22,839 nucleotides of DNA from a virus: positions 1-22,839 of the IMG/VR virus record IMGVR_UViG_3300029986_000086; one strand, 5' to 3'. The stretch's first letter is position 1. Every line of letters begins with the position of its first letter. Shown piece after piece: positions 8,051-14,045 of this stretch. The notes beneath the pieces are model-generated. The model saw only the letters and a list, made by a program, of their open reading frames with translations. It made no database searches and was not told the origin of the DNA. The position numbers and the translations under genes were made by a program.

Positions 8051-8119
8051 TCGATAGTAGTACAACTCTAGTACGCTCCACTTGCGGGAGTGATGAAGGT
8101 CCGAACCCTTCCTATCGAC
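8051..8119 (+). tRNA. tRNA-like gene, anticodon uncertain (TTG in standard register)
   Basis: Acceptor TCGATAG/CTATCGA, TA, D stem GTAC/GTAC with a 7-nt loop lacking GG, anticodon stem GCTCC/GGAGT with loop ACTTGCG, T arm GAAGG-TCCGAAC-CCTTC. Position 33 is C, not the near-universal U, and the variable loop is 3 nt. In the normal register the anticodon would be TTG (Gln), and T1-A72 fits Gln, but this is weak. It may be degenerate. Confidence 0.6.
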
Positions 8120-8124
8120 TTTAT

Positions 8125-8198
8125 GGTCCTGTCGTCTAATGATAAGGCGAGCGGTCGATACCCGTTAAACCATGGTTTGATTCCATGCAGGACCACCA
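8125..8198 (+). tRNA. tRNA, likely Ile (anticodon GAT), C33, CCA encoded
   Basis: Acceptor GGTCCTG/CAGGACC, D stem GTCT/AGGC with a 7-nt loop without GG, anticodon arm AGCGG-TCGATAC-CCGTT, T arm CATGG-TTTGATT-CCATG, discriminator A, encoded CCA (8196-8198). The anticodon in standard register is GAT with A37, as in tRNA-Ile, but position 33 is C. It lies six bases after the previous tRNA-like gene. Confidence 0.65.
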
Positions 8199-8280
8199 AC
8201 GGATGATTACTGGCTGAGATAGCATCCCCCACCGATTAGGTCCACGCGCAAGGCGGGATACCCAAGAGGTTGCCAGATAT

Positions 8281-8363
8281 GCTCATGTATACCGCTCCGC
8301 TACGAACGGAGATTAAGTTAATTGGATAGGAAGATGCAGGTTCGAGTCCTGTCATGAGCGCCA
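8281..8363 (+). tRNA. Atypical tRNA-Arg-like gene (anticodon ACG) without a normal D arm
   Basis: Acceptor GCTCATG/CATGAGC, T arm GCAGG-TTCGAGT-CCTGT, discriminator G and encoded CCA are clear. The hairpin CTCCG-CTACGAA-CGGAG (8295-8311) has the same loop as bacterial tRNA-Arg(ACG). Only 7 nt separate the acceptor from this hairpin, so there is no D arm in its usual place. A stretch that resembles a D loop (AATTGGATA) follows the anticodon hairpin, but its stem does not pair. In the 82 bases before it (8199-8280) I see no gene, only a GGATG/CATCC hairpin. Confidence 0.5.
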
Positions 8364-8365
8364 TT

Positions 8366-8441
8366 CCCCTGTAACCCCTATAATTTTGATCATTATGGGA
8401 TTATATTAGTTTAATGTAGGTGCAATTCCTGCCGGGGGAGC
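8366..8441 (+). tRNA. tRNA-like element without a recognisable D arm
   Basis: Acceptor TCCCCTG/CGGGGGA and a T arm GTAGG-TGCAATT-CCTGC can be drawn. Between them lies a hairpin ATAAT-TTTGATC-ATTAT (TGA in the anticodon position, but T37 is unlike real tRNAs), and 8 nt replace the D arm. It may be a decayed tRNA or a different structured RNA. Confidence 0.4.
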
Positions 8442-8453
8442 AAAATTATTTCC

Positions 8454-8482
8454 TTGACACGATCTAACCTTAGATGTATCCT
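8454..8482 (+). promoter_or_regulatory. Promoter for the zinc-finger gene at 8506
   Basis: TTGACA (8454-8459), 17-bp spacer, TATCCT (8477-8482). The spacer contains a small palindrome (ATCTAA/TTAGAT). The expected start is near 8489, with GGAGGG at 8496-8501. Confidence 0.6.
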
Positions 8483-8505
8483 CTAAAAAAAGTTTGGAGG
8501 GTGTT

Positions 8506-8751
8506 ATGAAAAATTTCATTAAAAAACGGACAACACACGAAGTTGTTTCTTCGGTTGTGTGCGATGTTTGTCAAAAAGAATATGATGCCGACGATTTTGT
8601 AGAAATGCAAGAGTTTCATCATATTGATTTTGTTGGTGGATACGGTAGCGTGTTTGAGGACATGTCGCGATATAATTGCGACATATGTCAGCATTGCCTG
8701 AAAGAAAAGCTTGGACCTTATATTAGAAAAGTTGGAGAAACGGTGTTCTGA
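8506..8751 (+). CDS. Small zinc-ribbon protein, 81 aa
   Basis: The product carries two CxxC pairs (VVCDVC near residues 18-23 and CDICQHC near 60-66) around a conserved-looking EMQEFHHIDFVGGYGSVF segment, which should form a zinc ribbon. I recall short proteins of this pattern in phages and bacteria; their role is unknown. The start at 8506 is preferred over an upstream TTG because GGAGGG is 4-5 nt upstream of the ATG. Its stop (TGA) overlaps the ATG of the next gene, so the two form an operon from the 8454 promoter. Confidence 0.75.
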   Translation: MKNFIKKRTTHEVVSSVVCDVCQKEYDADDFVEMQEFHHIDFVGGYGSVFEDMSRYNCDICQHCLKEKLGPYIRKVGETVF

Positions 8752-9017
8752 TGATGTATTTTGAAAAACAGTGGCGAACTGCAAAGAATAGTAACTATGG
8801 GCAGAACGTACTCGAAAGAGTTGATAATTTTATTGATGTTTTTGTTGGGCTTACGTTGTTTGCTTTGGCTGTGGCTTTAGGTGTTAGTGCATTCAGCGCG
8901 GTGGGTTGGCTTTTAATACTCTTATTCGAGGCTTTTAATCCTAATATACTTATATGCGTTTTAGGCATACTTGCAATATTGGCTTATATCTTTGTTCCAT
9001 GGGAGAAGTTTGACTAA
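8751..9017 (+). CDS. Two-helix membrane protein, 88 aa
   Basis: After a polar N-terminus of about 27 residues, the protein has two long hydrophobic segments (about 30-50 and 52-80), broken by short polar turns, and ends in VPWEKFD. It should be an inner-membrane protein. Two adjacent ATGs (8751 and 8754) are possible; both overlap the stop of the zinc-ribbon gene, so translation is coupled. Holins can look like this, but nothing specific supports that and no lysis gene is adjacent. Confidence 0.7.
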   Translation: MMYFEKQWRTAKNSNYGQNVLERVDNFIDVFVGLTLFALAVALGVSAFSAVGWLLILLFEAFNPNILICVLGILAILAYIFVPWEKFD

Positions 9018-9028
9018 TGGAATAATAT

Positions 9029-9101
9029 CCTGACTTAGTGTAGTGGTTTCGCACGAAAAATTGTGGATTTTTTAGGGATGGTCCGAATCCATCAGTCAGG
9101 A
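9029..9101 (+). tRNA. tRNA-His (anticodon GTG)
   Basis: Acceptor CCTGACT/AGTCAGG, T8 A9, D stem GTGT/GCAC with loop containing GG, anticodon arm AAAAA-TTGTGGA-TTTTT (T33, GTG), T arm GATGG-TCCGAAT-CCATC. The base before position 1 is T and base 73 is A, so an extra T(-1)-A73 pair can form. It stands where tRNA-His normally has G(-1)-C73. CCA is not encoded. Confidence 0.85.
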
Positions 9102-9139
9102 CAAACATTTATATTATACGTAATATTAATGTTTAAATC

Positions 9140-9214
9140 GGTTCCGTAGCATAACAGGATTAATGCATTTCCCTCCGAAGGAAAAGACTGTGGATTCGAG
9201 TTCCACCGGAATCA
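9140..9214 (+). tRNA. tRNA-Arg (anticodon CCG)
   Basis: A regular cloverleaf: acceptor GGTTCCG/CGGAATC, TA, D stem GCAT/ATGC with loop AACAGGATTA, anticodon arm TTTCC-CTCCGAA-GGAAA, variable AGACT, T arm GTGGA-TTCGAGT-TCCAC, discriminator A. It reads CGG. The gene at 9228 starts 14 nt later, so the tRNA would need to be cut from a shared transcript. Confidence 0.92.
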
Positions 9215-9227
9215 CTAAGAAACGAAC

Positions 9228-9437
9228 ATGGTTATGAATGTAAAGGATTGTATAAAAGGTAATGTCACTTTTTTATATTACCGTGCTGGTAATTTATGGT
9301 ATGTGACGGAAAATTCTTTTTGTTTTCCTGTGCCAATTGAAGACGTTGGTGATGCCACTTTCAATAAAGAGGAAAAGGGCATTATGTTGATGCGTTGGAT
9401 TCGTAAACATCTTGCCATAATTGAACAGGATGCTTGA
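9228..9437 (+). CDS. Conserved hypothetical phage protein, 69 aa
   Basis: The sequence (VKDCIKGNVTFLYYRAGNLW, then FPVPIEDVGDATF and MRWIRKHL) looks like a small family common in T4-like and other large phages, known only as hypothetical proteins: a short beta sheet followed by a C-terminal amphipathic helix with an IRKH motif. Two in-frame ATGs (9228 and 9234) share a weak purine-rich ribosome site. The gene directly follows tRNA-Arg(CCG) and probably shares its transcript. Function unknown. Confidence 0.75.
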   Translation: MVMNVKDCIKGNVTFLYYRAGNLWYVTENSFCFPVPIEDVGDATFNKEEKGIMLMRWIRKHLAIIEQDA

Positions 9438-9452
9438 AAAAGCCGCTGGCTC

Positions 9453-9481
9453 TTGACTTTCAATGGTAGATATACTAACTT
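9453..9481 (+). promoter_or_regulatory. Weak promoter for the gene at 9502
   Basis: TTGACT (9453-9458), 17-bp spacer, TAACTT (9476-9481; only a fair -10). The expected start near 9488 coincides with AAGGAG (9489-9494). Confidence 0.4.
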
Positions 9482-9501
9482 CATGCTTAAGGAGATTAGA
9501 C

Positions 9502-9708
9502 ATGATAGCGTTTTTATTTGGGTTGGGTATTGGTGGTGTTGCTGGCGTTTTGTGGTTATTTGCCAAGCTATTGAAAGACTGTCCTTCTGTTAAGGATGCG
9601 ATTATTAAAGATGCGCAGGACCAAAAAGTCCCGGATGAGAAATTACAAAGACTGACAAAGTCACTGAATGAATCTCAAGAAATCGCCACTCGCTGGCGCT
9701 GGCTCTAA
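9502..9708 (+). CDS. Small N-terminally anchored membrane protein, 68 aa
   Basis: AAGGAG, 7 nt before the ATG at 9502, fixes the start; a longer reading from 9463 has no ribosome site. Residues 1-23 (IAFLFGLGIGGVAGVLWLFA) form one glycine-rich membrane helix. The remaining charged part (KDAIIKDAQDQKVPDEKLQRL) should be a cytoplasmic or periplasmic helix, ending RWRWL. The layout resembles small phage membrane proteins such as spanin-like or holin-like factors, but no specific evidence favours either. Confidence 0.7.
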   Translation: MIAFLFGLGIGGVAGVLWLFAKLLKDCPSVKDAIIKDAQDQKVPDEKLQRLTKSLNESQEIATRWRWL

Positions 9709-9720
9709 CCCCTAAAGAAT

Positions 9721-9812
9721 AATAGGTGGTGCTATCTTGATTAATGGGTAGTAACTAAGGAATTAGGGAGGTTTGCGGGTGTACAACCGTTTAATAAAAC
9801 TGACCACCTATT
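9721..9812 (+). ncRNA. Candidate structured RNA closed by a 10-bp stem
   Basis: AATAGGTGGT (9721-9730) pairs perfectly with ACCACCTATT (9803-9812). Inside are a D-arm-like hairpin (CTATC/GGTAG) and CTAA-GGAA-TTAG. The overall length fits a tRNA of the long-variable-arm class, but I cannot draw a proper anticodon or T arm. It lies between two protein genes and is followed by T-rich sequence. Confidence 0.35.
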
Positions 9813-9848
9813 TTATAATTAATAATATGAGACGTGAAAAGGTGGAAT

Positions 9849-10064
9849 ATGGAAAACGAGACTGAATATACCTACTGCCCCCATTGTGGCGCAAGACCTG
9901 ATCAAAAGCATTATAATGATTGCTTAACTGTTTTGGTTGAAAAGCTTGAGGGATATCTTCCGAAGATGACTTATCGGGAAAAGGCTGATTTGGCAGAAAA
10001 GATTTTAGCCGGAACGAATCTTGTTACTGTCGGCTTGGGCTTACACGGAGGGGTCGTACTGTGA
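9849..10064 (+). CDS. Small zinc-finger-like protein, 71 aa
   Basis: The N-terminus has CPHCGARPDQKHYNDC, one CxxC pair with His and Cys further on, consistent with a zinc knuckle. A charged helix (LVEKLEGYLPKMTYREKADLAEKIL) follows, then a glycine-rich end. The ATG at 9849 follows AGGTGG closely; an upstream GTG at 9834 lacks a ribosome site. The end overlaps the next gene's GTG start (GTGA). The family is unknown to me; small phage zinc proteins often bind nucleic acids or host polymerase. Confidence 0.65.
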   Translation: MENETEYTYCPHCGARPDQKHYNDCLTVLVEKLEGYLPKMTYREKADLAEKILAGTNLVTVGLGLHGGVVL

Positions 10065-10252
10065 CGACCATAGTAATTATAAAAGCAAATCATGGATGGG
10101 ATGTTGATGTAACCCCGATTAGTACTAAATCTGGCGAACCGGACGGATGTACTTTTACAGTTGTGGCAAACACCGAACAAACTTTTAATGTTTGGGATGG
10201 TAGAGATTTGCTTATTCACGAAGTGCAACCGGGCGAATACCGGGGCGAATAA
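10061..10252 (+). CDS. Conserved hypothetical phage protein, 63 aa, GTG start
   Basis: A GTG start overlaps the previous stop, with a very good Shine-Dalgarno (GGAGGGG, 7 nt upstream). The product is a compact beta-rich protein: an initial VIIKANHGWDVDVTPI strand pair, then TFTVVANTEQTFNVWDGRDL and a final EVQPGEY. This pattern resembles small hypothetical proteins I recall from T4-like phages. It sits in a run of three genes (9849-10570) with almost no spaces between them. Function unknown. Confidence 0.7.
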   Translation: MTTIVIIKANHGWDVDVTPISTKSGEPDGCTFTVVANTEQTFNVWDGRDLLIHEVQPGEYRGE

Positions 10253-10570
10253 ATGAACTTACATGAAACAGTCACGCTTATGCGGATTCTTGATATACCA
10301 TTACATTTCCCCAATTACGAGGGACTTGCGCCATTACATACAAAATTATATGCTGAAGTATTAGATAAAACCAATCCTTCTGATATTAATATCACAATGA
10401 GTCTCGTTCTGCTGTCTCATGGTTTTATGGGGCGGCGCGAAATCGGTAAATCTTGGTTTGATTTCAGGGATAGATTAGTGACACACCTTACCAATACACA
10501 GTATCCAGATATTGAGGGATTAATGGTTGGTTTTACTGAGAATTATGAAGATATAAAAAATAATAATTGA
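10253..10570 (+). CDS. Hypothetical protein, 105 aa
   Basis: It begins one base after the previous stop, with a weak GGGGCGA ribosome element inside the preceding gene. The product is mainly helical, with hydrophobic helices (VTLMRILDIPLHF, INITMSLVLLSHGFM) that look amphipathic, not membrane-spanning, and a polar C-terminus. I recognise no family or motif. It is the last gene of the short operon before the tRNA-Lys promoter, which overlaps its final bases. Confidence 0.65.
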   Translation: MNLHETVTLMRILDIPLHFPNYEGLAPLHTKLYAEVLDKTNPSDINITMSLVLLSHGFMGRREIGKSWFDFRDRLVTHLTNTQYPDIEGLMVGFTENYEDIKNNN

Positions 10571-10595
10571 CAATAAAAAGTGTATAGCATATTAT
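10567..10595 (+). promoter_or_regulatory. Near-consensus promoter for tRNA-Lys(TTT)
   Basis: TTGACA (10567-10572), 17-bp spacer, TATTAT (10590-10595): the best promoter in the window. A 9-bp perfect inverted repeat (AAGTGTATA 10579-10587, TATACACTT 10594-10602) overlaps the -10 and start region and could be an operator. The start near 10602 lies about two bases before the tRNA. Confidence 0.75.
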
Positions 10596-10603
10596 ACACT
10601 TAT

Positions 10604-10686
10604 GGACTGGTTACCGTAGTAGGTCGAACGGCTCGGACTTTTAACCCGATATACAAACACCGTGGGTTCGAATCCCACCCAGTCCT
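10604..10686 (+). tRNA. tRNA-Lys (anticodon TTT) with a 12-nt variable loop
   Basis: Acceptor GGACTGG/CCAGTCC, D arm with CCG/CGG and a GG-containing loop, anticodon loop CTTTTAA identical to bacterial tRNA-Lys, T arm GTGGG-TTCGAAT-CCCAC. Base pair 31-39 is an A-C mismatch. The variable region (TATACAAACACC) is much longer than in ordinary tRNA-Lys. CCA is not encoded. Confidence 0.85.
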
Positions 10687-10723
10687 CTAAAATTAAACAT
10701 TAACAATTTCATGGAGCCTTTTT

Positions 10724-11068
10724 ATGAGTGATGATAGCGTAACATTAGAAGATTTTAATTTTACTTCACCCGGTGGCGCATCGCCCCAAGAATTAATTGA
10801 TGCACAAATTGCATGGCTGACCAAACAATTAGCTAAAAAACAAAAGCAAAAAAAACAGCTTAAAAGCGCTTTTCCAAAGCCGTATAAATTATATCTTTAT
10901 TCTAATAAGGAAGATTGTTATGATGCTAAGAAAAGGCTTGGTCTTTCTGCGGATGTAGACTTCTTTCCCGCATATGAAGTGTGTCTTGAAGGCACCGTTG
11001 ATGAAGACGGGACGTTTACTTGTTATAGCATTAATGGTTCCAGCCTCGTCGTTGCAATGGAGCTTTGA
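10724..11068 (+). CDS. Hypothetical protein with a lysine-rich helix, 114 aa
   Basis: GGAG 7 nt before the ATG fixes the start. Residues 1-25 are acidic and disordered-looking. Residues 25-48 form a strongly basic helix (LIDAQIAWLTKQLAKKQKQK) that could be coiled coil. The C-terminal 60 residues are beta-rich (KLYLYSNKEDCYDAKKRLGL...). No family recognised. It opens a long series of overlapping genes that runs to 14352 without another clear promoter, so it may be the first gene of an operon containing NADAR and the DNA ligase. Confidence 0.7.
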   Translation: MSDDSVTLEDFNFTSPGGASPQELIDAQIAWLTKQLAKKQKQKKQLKSAFPKPYKLYLYSNKEDCYDAKKRLGLSADVDFFPAYEVCLEGTVDEDGTFTCYSINGSSLVVAMEL

Positions 11069-11069
11069 T

Positions 11070-11426
11070 ATGGAAAAGTTTATTAAAAACCGTAATGGTT
11101 TCTTCATGACTGAATATGAAATATTCAATGATATAGTTGGAAATAATAAATTAGATCAAGAAACCATTGAGTTGATGGTCAACGGCTCTAAAGGAGAGGG
11201 TCTTGATTATCATTTTATGAATGTTGAATTATGTAGGTGGATACGAAATGCCTATGGACTATGGTCTAAGAAAAATAGTAATGTTATTCTTAATCCACTT
11301 CCTAACGCAGAAGGGATTATTGATCATCCTAGTTTCCCTGATAATTTAAGTGGCAGGATTTTTGATAGATTAGTAACCTATTATAAATGTGTGAGTGAGA
11401 TTCGTGACAAAACGCCAATCGTGTGA
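11070..11426 (+). CDS. Hypothetical protein, 118 aa
   Basis: The ATG at 11070 lies just after the previous stop, with GGAG 7 nt upstream inside that gene; a longer frame from 10974 is an out-of-frame extension over the neighbour. The product is helical and mildly acidic (TEYEIFNDIVGNNKLDQETI at the N-terminus; IRNAYGLWSKKNSN in the middle). I recognise no motif. Its last 23-32 bases overlap the start of the next gene. Confidence 0.65.
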   Translation: MEKFIKNRNGFFMTEYEIFNDIVGNNKLDQETIELMVNGSKGEGLDYHFMNVELCRWIRNAYGLWSKKNSNVILNPLPNAEGIIDHPSFPDNLSGRIFDRLVTYYKCVSEIRDKTPIV

Positions 11427-11826
11427 AGATATAGATAAAAAGAATTATTTTGGACAGGTATTAACATTATCTCCTGATGATGTAAGACTACCACGGTACC
11501 ATGACCAACGCAAGCGGCGCGGGTTCGATGATACCGAGGCATGGGATTTGCGGGGGACAATTTATAAATTTGTTCTTCCTAGACTGAAAAGATATAAAGA
11601 GCTTTCTACGGGATATCCAGAATCTTTAATGTCTGTTATTGGAAGCTATCCAGAAATCATTACAACATCGGAACAGAACCGGGGTGAAGTGTTATGGCAC
11701 TATTTCCTTAGTGAAATGATTTATGCAGTTGAGTTTGCTGTTAATCATGAAACACTTGATGATAGAGCAGAAAAAGGTCTGGTATATTTTCATCAGTACT
11801 TTGATGATTTATCTAATGGATATTAA
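11404..11826 (+). CDS. Conserved phage protein of unknown function, 140 aa
   Basis: The core FGQVLTLSPDDVRLPRYHDQ, then RGFDDTEAWDL and TIYKFVLPRLKRYKEL, followed by a LSEMIYAVEFAV helix, matches a family I know from many T4-like, cyano- and pelagiphage genomes, always annotated as hypothetical. It appears all-helical and cytoplasmic. The start is one of two GTG codons (11395 or 11404); 11404 is placed better behind GAGTGAG. It overlaps the upstream gene, and its end overlaps the NADAR start by 11 bases, so its translation is probably coupled with both. Confidence 0.75.
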   Translation: MTKRQSCEDIDKKNYFGQVLTLSPDDVRLPRYHDQRKRRGFDDTEAWDLRGTIYKFVLPRLKRYKELSTGYPESLMSVIGSYPEIITTSEQNRGEVLWHYFLSEMIYAVEFAVNHETLDDRAEKGLVYFHQYFDDLSNGY

Positions 11827-12277
11827 ATCTGGAAATACTTATCCCTCATGTGCATTGAGTAATTTTGCGTCTCACCCTTTCGTGTTAGATGGCGTTGAGT
11901 GCGCTTCCGCTGAGGGTTGGTTGCAATCTTTGAAATTTGATAAACCACATATTCAGGTCGAAGTGTGCAAGCTCTCTGGATATGTAGCTAAACTAAGGGG
12001 TAGGGCGCGCACTAAGCACTGGCAGAGGGTGCAGAAGCTATGGTGGCAGGGCGTTGAGTATGATCGCCACGGAGACGCTTATCAGGAGCTTCTAGACCGT
12101 GCTTACGAAGCCCTAGCGCAGAACGATGGATTCCGCCGCGCATTGCTGGCGACAAATAATGCGGTTTTACGGCATAGTATGGGGCGTAGCAATGCTTCAG
12201 AAACGATATTGACAACTACCGAATTTACTAGTAGATTGACTAAGATAAGAGAGCGACTTAAAAATGGAAATCTTTGA
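11816..12277 (+). CDS. NADAR-family ADP-ribosyl hydrolase-like protein
   Basis: The 153-residue protein fits the NADAR/YbiA fold: A13-LSNF-17 followed by HPFVLDG, S31-A-E33 in the place of the family S-x-E-x-x-x-Q-x-x-K (Q37, K40, F41), then VAKLRGRA and a C-terminal helix. NADAR enzymes remove ADP-ribose from guanine in DNA and act as antitoxins to DarT2-type toxins, or act on related riboflavin/NAD products. A phage copy could reverse host DNA ADP-ribosylation during defence. The start at 11816 is the first Met that leaves only family-like sequence; its ribosome site is weak, so coupling with the upstream gene is likely. It overlaps the DNA ligase gene by 14 bases. The sequence is divergent, so activity needs proof. 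Confidence 0.8.
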   Translation: MDIKSGNTYPSCALSNFASHPFVLDGVECASAEGWLQSLKFDKPHIQVEVCKLSGYVAKLRGRARTKHWQRVQKLWWQGVEYDRHGDAYQELLDRAYEALAQNDGFRRALLATNNAVLRHSMGRSNASETILTTTEFTSRLTKIRERLKNGNL

Positions 12278-13571
12278 TATTATCGAGTCTATTGCTGCGA
12301 CTGCTTCCCGTAATGAAAAACAAGCAATTTTGGAAGCACATAAGGATAACGAACTACTGAAACGAGTTCTTTATTATACTTATGAATCTAGCAAAAATTA
12401 TTATATTCGTAAATTTCCGGCGGTTGATGATGACAAACAACTGAACACAGAAACATTTATCGCCTTAGAAGATATATTTCAATTATTAGATGATTTAAAT
12501 AACCGAGTAATTACTGGTCATGCCGCGTTACATGAAGTGATGTTGTGTTATAATGGATTAAGTCATAAAAATGCAAAACTTTTTGCCCGTATTATTGAAA
12601 GAGATTTGCGCGCCGGGTTTTCTGCTGGCACCACCAACAAGGTATTTCCGGGATTAGTTACTGATTTTCCTTGTATGTTGGCGCAGCCCGTAGAGTCCTT
12701 AGATGATTTAACATATCCTGTCATGGGTCAACTTAAAAAAGATGGAGTGCGCGCCTTCGCGGTCCCCGGCGTCGATAAGTCATATTCATTTTTCTCTCGC
12801 AACGGCAAGTTCATTGATGTTGGCGAACAGACAACCGATGCAATGAAACAAATCAGTGATGGTTATGTTTTTGACGGCGAATTAACTGTAGTTGGTATGG
12901 ACCGGAAGCGTTCTAGTGGCATTATAAACAAAGCTATTAAAGGGACTATTTCTAAGAAAGAACAAGACCTTATCCGCTATTCAGTTTGGGATGTCGTCCC
13001 TGTTGAAGCTTTTTGGAAAGGGTATTATGACGAGCTTACCTGTCAAGAACGCTATCAAATGCTCAATGCCATGGAATATGCAGGGTTTCCTGACTTCGTT
13101 GATCTTATTGATTGTTGGGTAATTCATAATGCCGAGGCTGCTCGTGCAAGCTTCGCTCGAAAATTGGCAGAAGGCGAGGAAGGGCTTATTCTTAAAACAA
13201 TGGATGGTCCGTGGGAAAGCAAACGGTCTAAACATTGGGTGAAAGTCAAAGGTGAATATGAAGCTGAATTTGTCATCGTCGGGTGGGAATTCGGTGAGGG
13301 GAAAAATGAAACGAAATTAGGTAATCTGATTTGTGAAAGTTCCGATGGGAAAATCAGGTTTGGGGTTGGTTCTGGACTGAATGATATTCACCGGGAAACA
13401 CTCACTGATGCGGTGATTGGTAAGATTGTATCTATTAAATTCAATGATATTATCAGTAATGAAAAGACTGATAAATTATCTTTGTTTCTTCCTATTTTTC
13501 TAGGAATTAGAGAAGATAAGGATGAAGCAAATTCTTATGAAGAAGTTATGAAAATAGCGGGGAAGAAATAA
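12264..13571 (+). CDS. ATP-dependent DNA ligase
   Basis: The 435-residue protein has the nucleotidyltransferase motifs in order: motif I K158-KDG-161 with K158 as the adenylated lysine, SRNGK (178-182, motif III region), FDGEL (203-207, motif IIIa), EGLILK (motif IV) and WVKVKG (motif V), then an OB-fold tail. An N-terminal helical region of about 140 residues precedes the core, as in T4 gp30-like ligases, and the length is close to that family. It seals nicks in phage DNA replication and repair. The ATG lies inside the NADAR gene, so the two are co-translated. The next gene starts at TAATG on its stop. Confidence 0.93.
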   Translation: MEIFDIIESIAATASRNEKQAILEAHKDNELLKRVLYYTYESSKNYYIRKFPAVDDDKQLNTETFIALEDIFQLLDDLNNRVITGHAALHEVMLCYNGLSHKNAKLFARIIERDLRAGFSAGTTNKVFPGLVTDFPCMLAQPVESLDDLTYPVMGQLKKDGVRAFAVPGVDKSYSFFSRNGKFIDVGEQTTDAMKQISDGYVFDGELTVVGMDRKRSSGIINKAIKGTISKKEQDLIRYSVWDVVPVEAFWKGYYDELTCQERYQMLNAMEYAGFPDFVDLIDCWVIHNAEAARASFARKLAEGEEGLILKTMDGPWESKRSKHWVKVKGEYEAEFVIVGWEFGEGKNETKLGNLICESSDGKIRFGVGSGLNDIHRETLTDAVIGKIVSIKFNDIISNEKTDKLSLFLPIFLGIREDKDEANSYEEVMKIAGKK

Positions 13572-13825
13572 TGCCTAGAATGTATAGGGAAGATGGGGTT
13601 TATAAGGTAACAATTGTTGTTGATACTGATTTAGATAGACTTCATGATGTAGTTTTAGATATTACTGATGTATCAAAAACTGAAGATGAATTACTTGATA
13701 TTTTCAATTCTCTGTCGGAAAATACCAAATATATCGCGTACCGGTGGTCGGCAGGGGATACTGAATTTGGGGATGCTGCTTATAAAGAATTAACAGAAAG
13801 GTTAGAAGATGGAAAAGCTATATAA
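13571..13825 (+). CDS. Small acidic hypothetical protein, 84 aa
   Basis: Its ATG overlaps the ligase stop (TAATG), so translation is coupled to the ligase. The product is acidic and alpha/beta, with a GVYKVTIVVDTDLDRLHDVV strand-helix start and a SENTKYIAYRWSAGDTEFGD segment. No known motif. Its end overlaps the start of the next gene by 17 bases. Close linkage suggests the same expression timing as DNA metabolism genes, but function is unknown. Confidence 0.65.
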   Translation: MPRMYREDGVYKVTIVVDTDLDRLHDVVLDITDVSKTEDELLDIFNSLSENTKYIAYRWSAGDTEFGDAAYKELTERLEDGKAI

Positions 13826-14045
13826 AACAATATCTTTAGAAAGTTTGAAAAATGAGATGCTTGGCAAACTAACGGCAAAAAGCATAGCCGAAGAAATTTG
13901 TTCTGTTCAACCAATGGGACCGGAAGTTTACTCCGCAATTGGTGCAATATATGAAGGCAGTAAATCTAGGGAAGAATTGATTAAAGAGGGTTATGAACCG
14001 GTGTGTCCTACTACTGGATTGATGTGGATTAAGAAAAATGACTGA
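13809..14045 (+). CDS. Small hypothetical protein, 78 aa
   Basis: AAAGG about 7 nt upstream, inside the preceding gene, supports the ATG at 13809. The protein is mainly helical in residues 1-60, followed by EELIKEGYEPVCPTTGLMWIKK, a Cys-containing turn that resembles the end of small hypothetical proteins in other large phages. No catalytic or zinc motif. It overlaps both neighbours, in keeping with the compact operon. Confidence 0.65.
   Translation: MEKLYKTISLESLKNEMLGKLTAKSIAEEICSVQPMGPEVYSAIGAIYEGSKSREELIKEGYEPVCPTTGLMWIKKND

Noticed and set aside
9721-9812. Long-variable-arm tRNA
   Set aside because: The closing stem fits, but no 5-bp/7-nt anticodon arm and no T arm next to the acceptor could be drawn.
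12012-12215. Minus-strand frame inside the NADAR gene
   Set aside because: Shadow frame without ribosome site or recognisable product.
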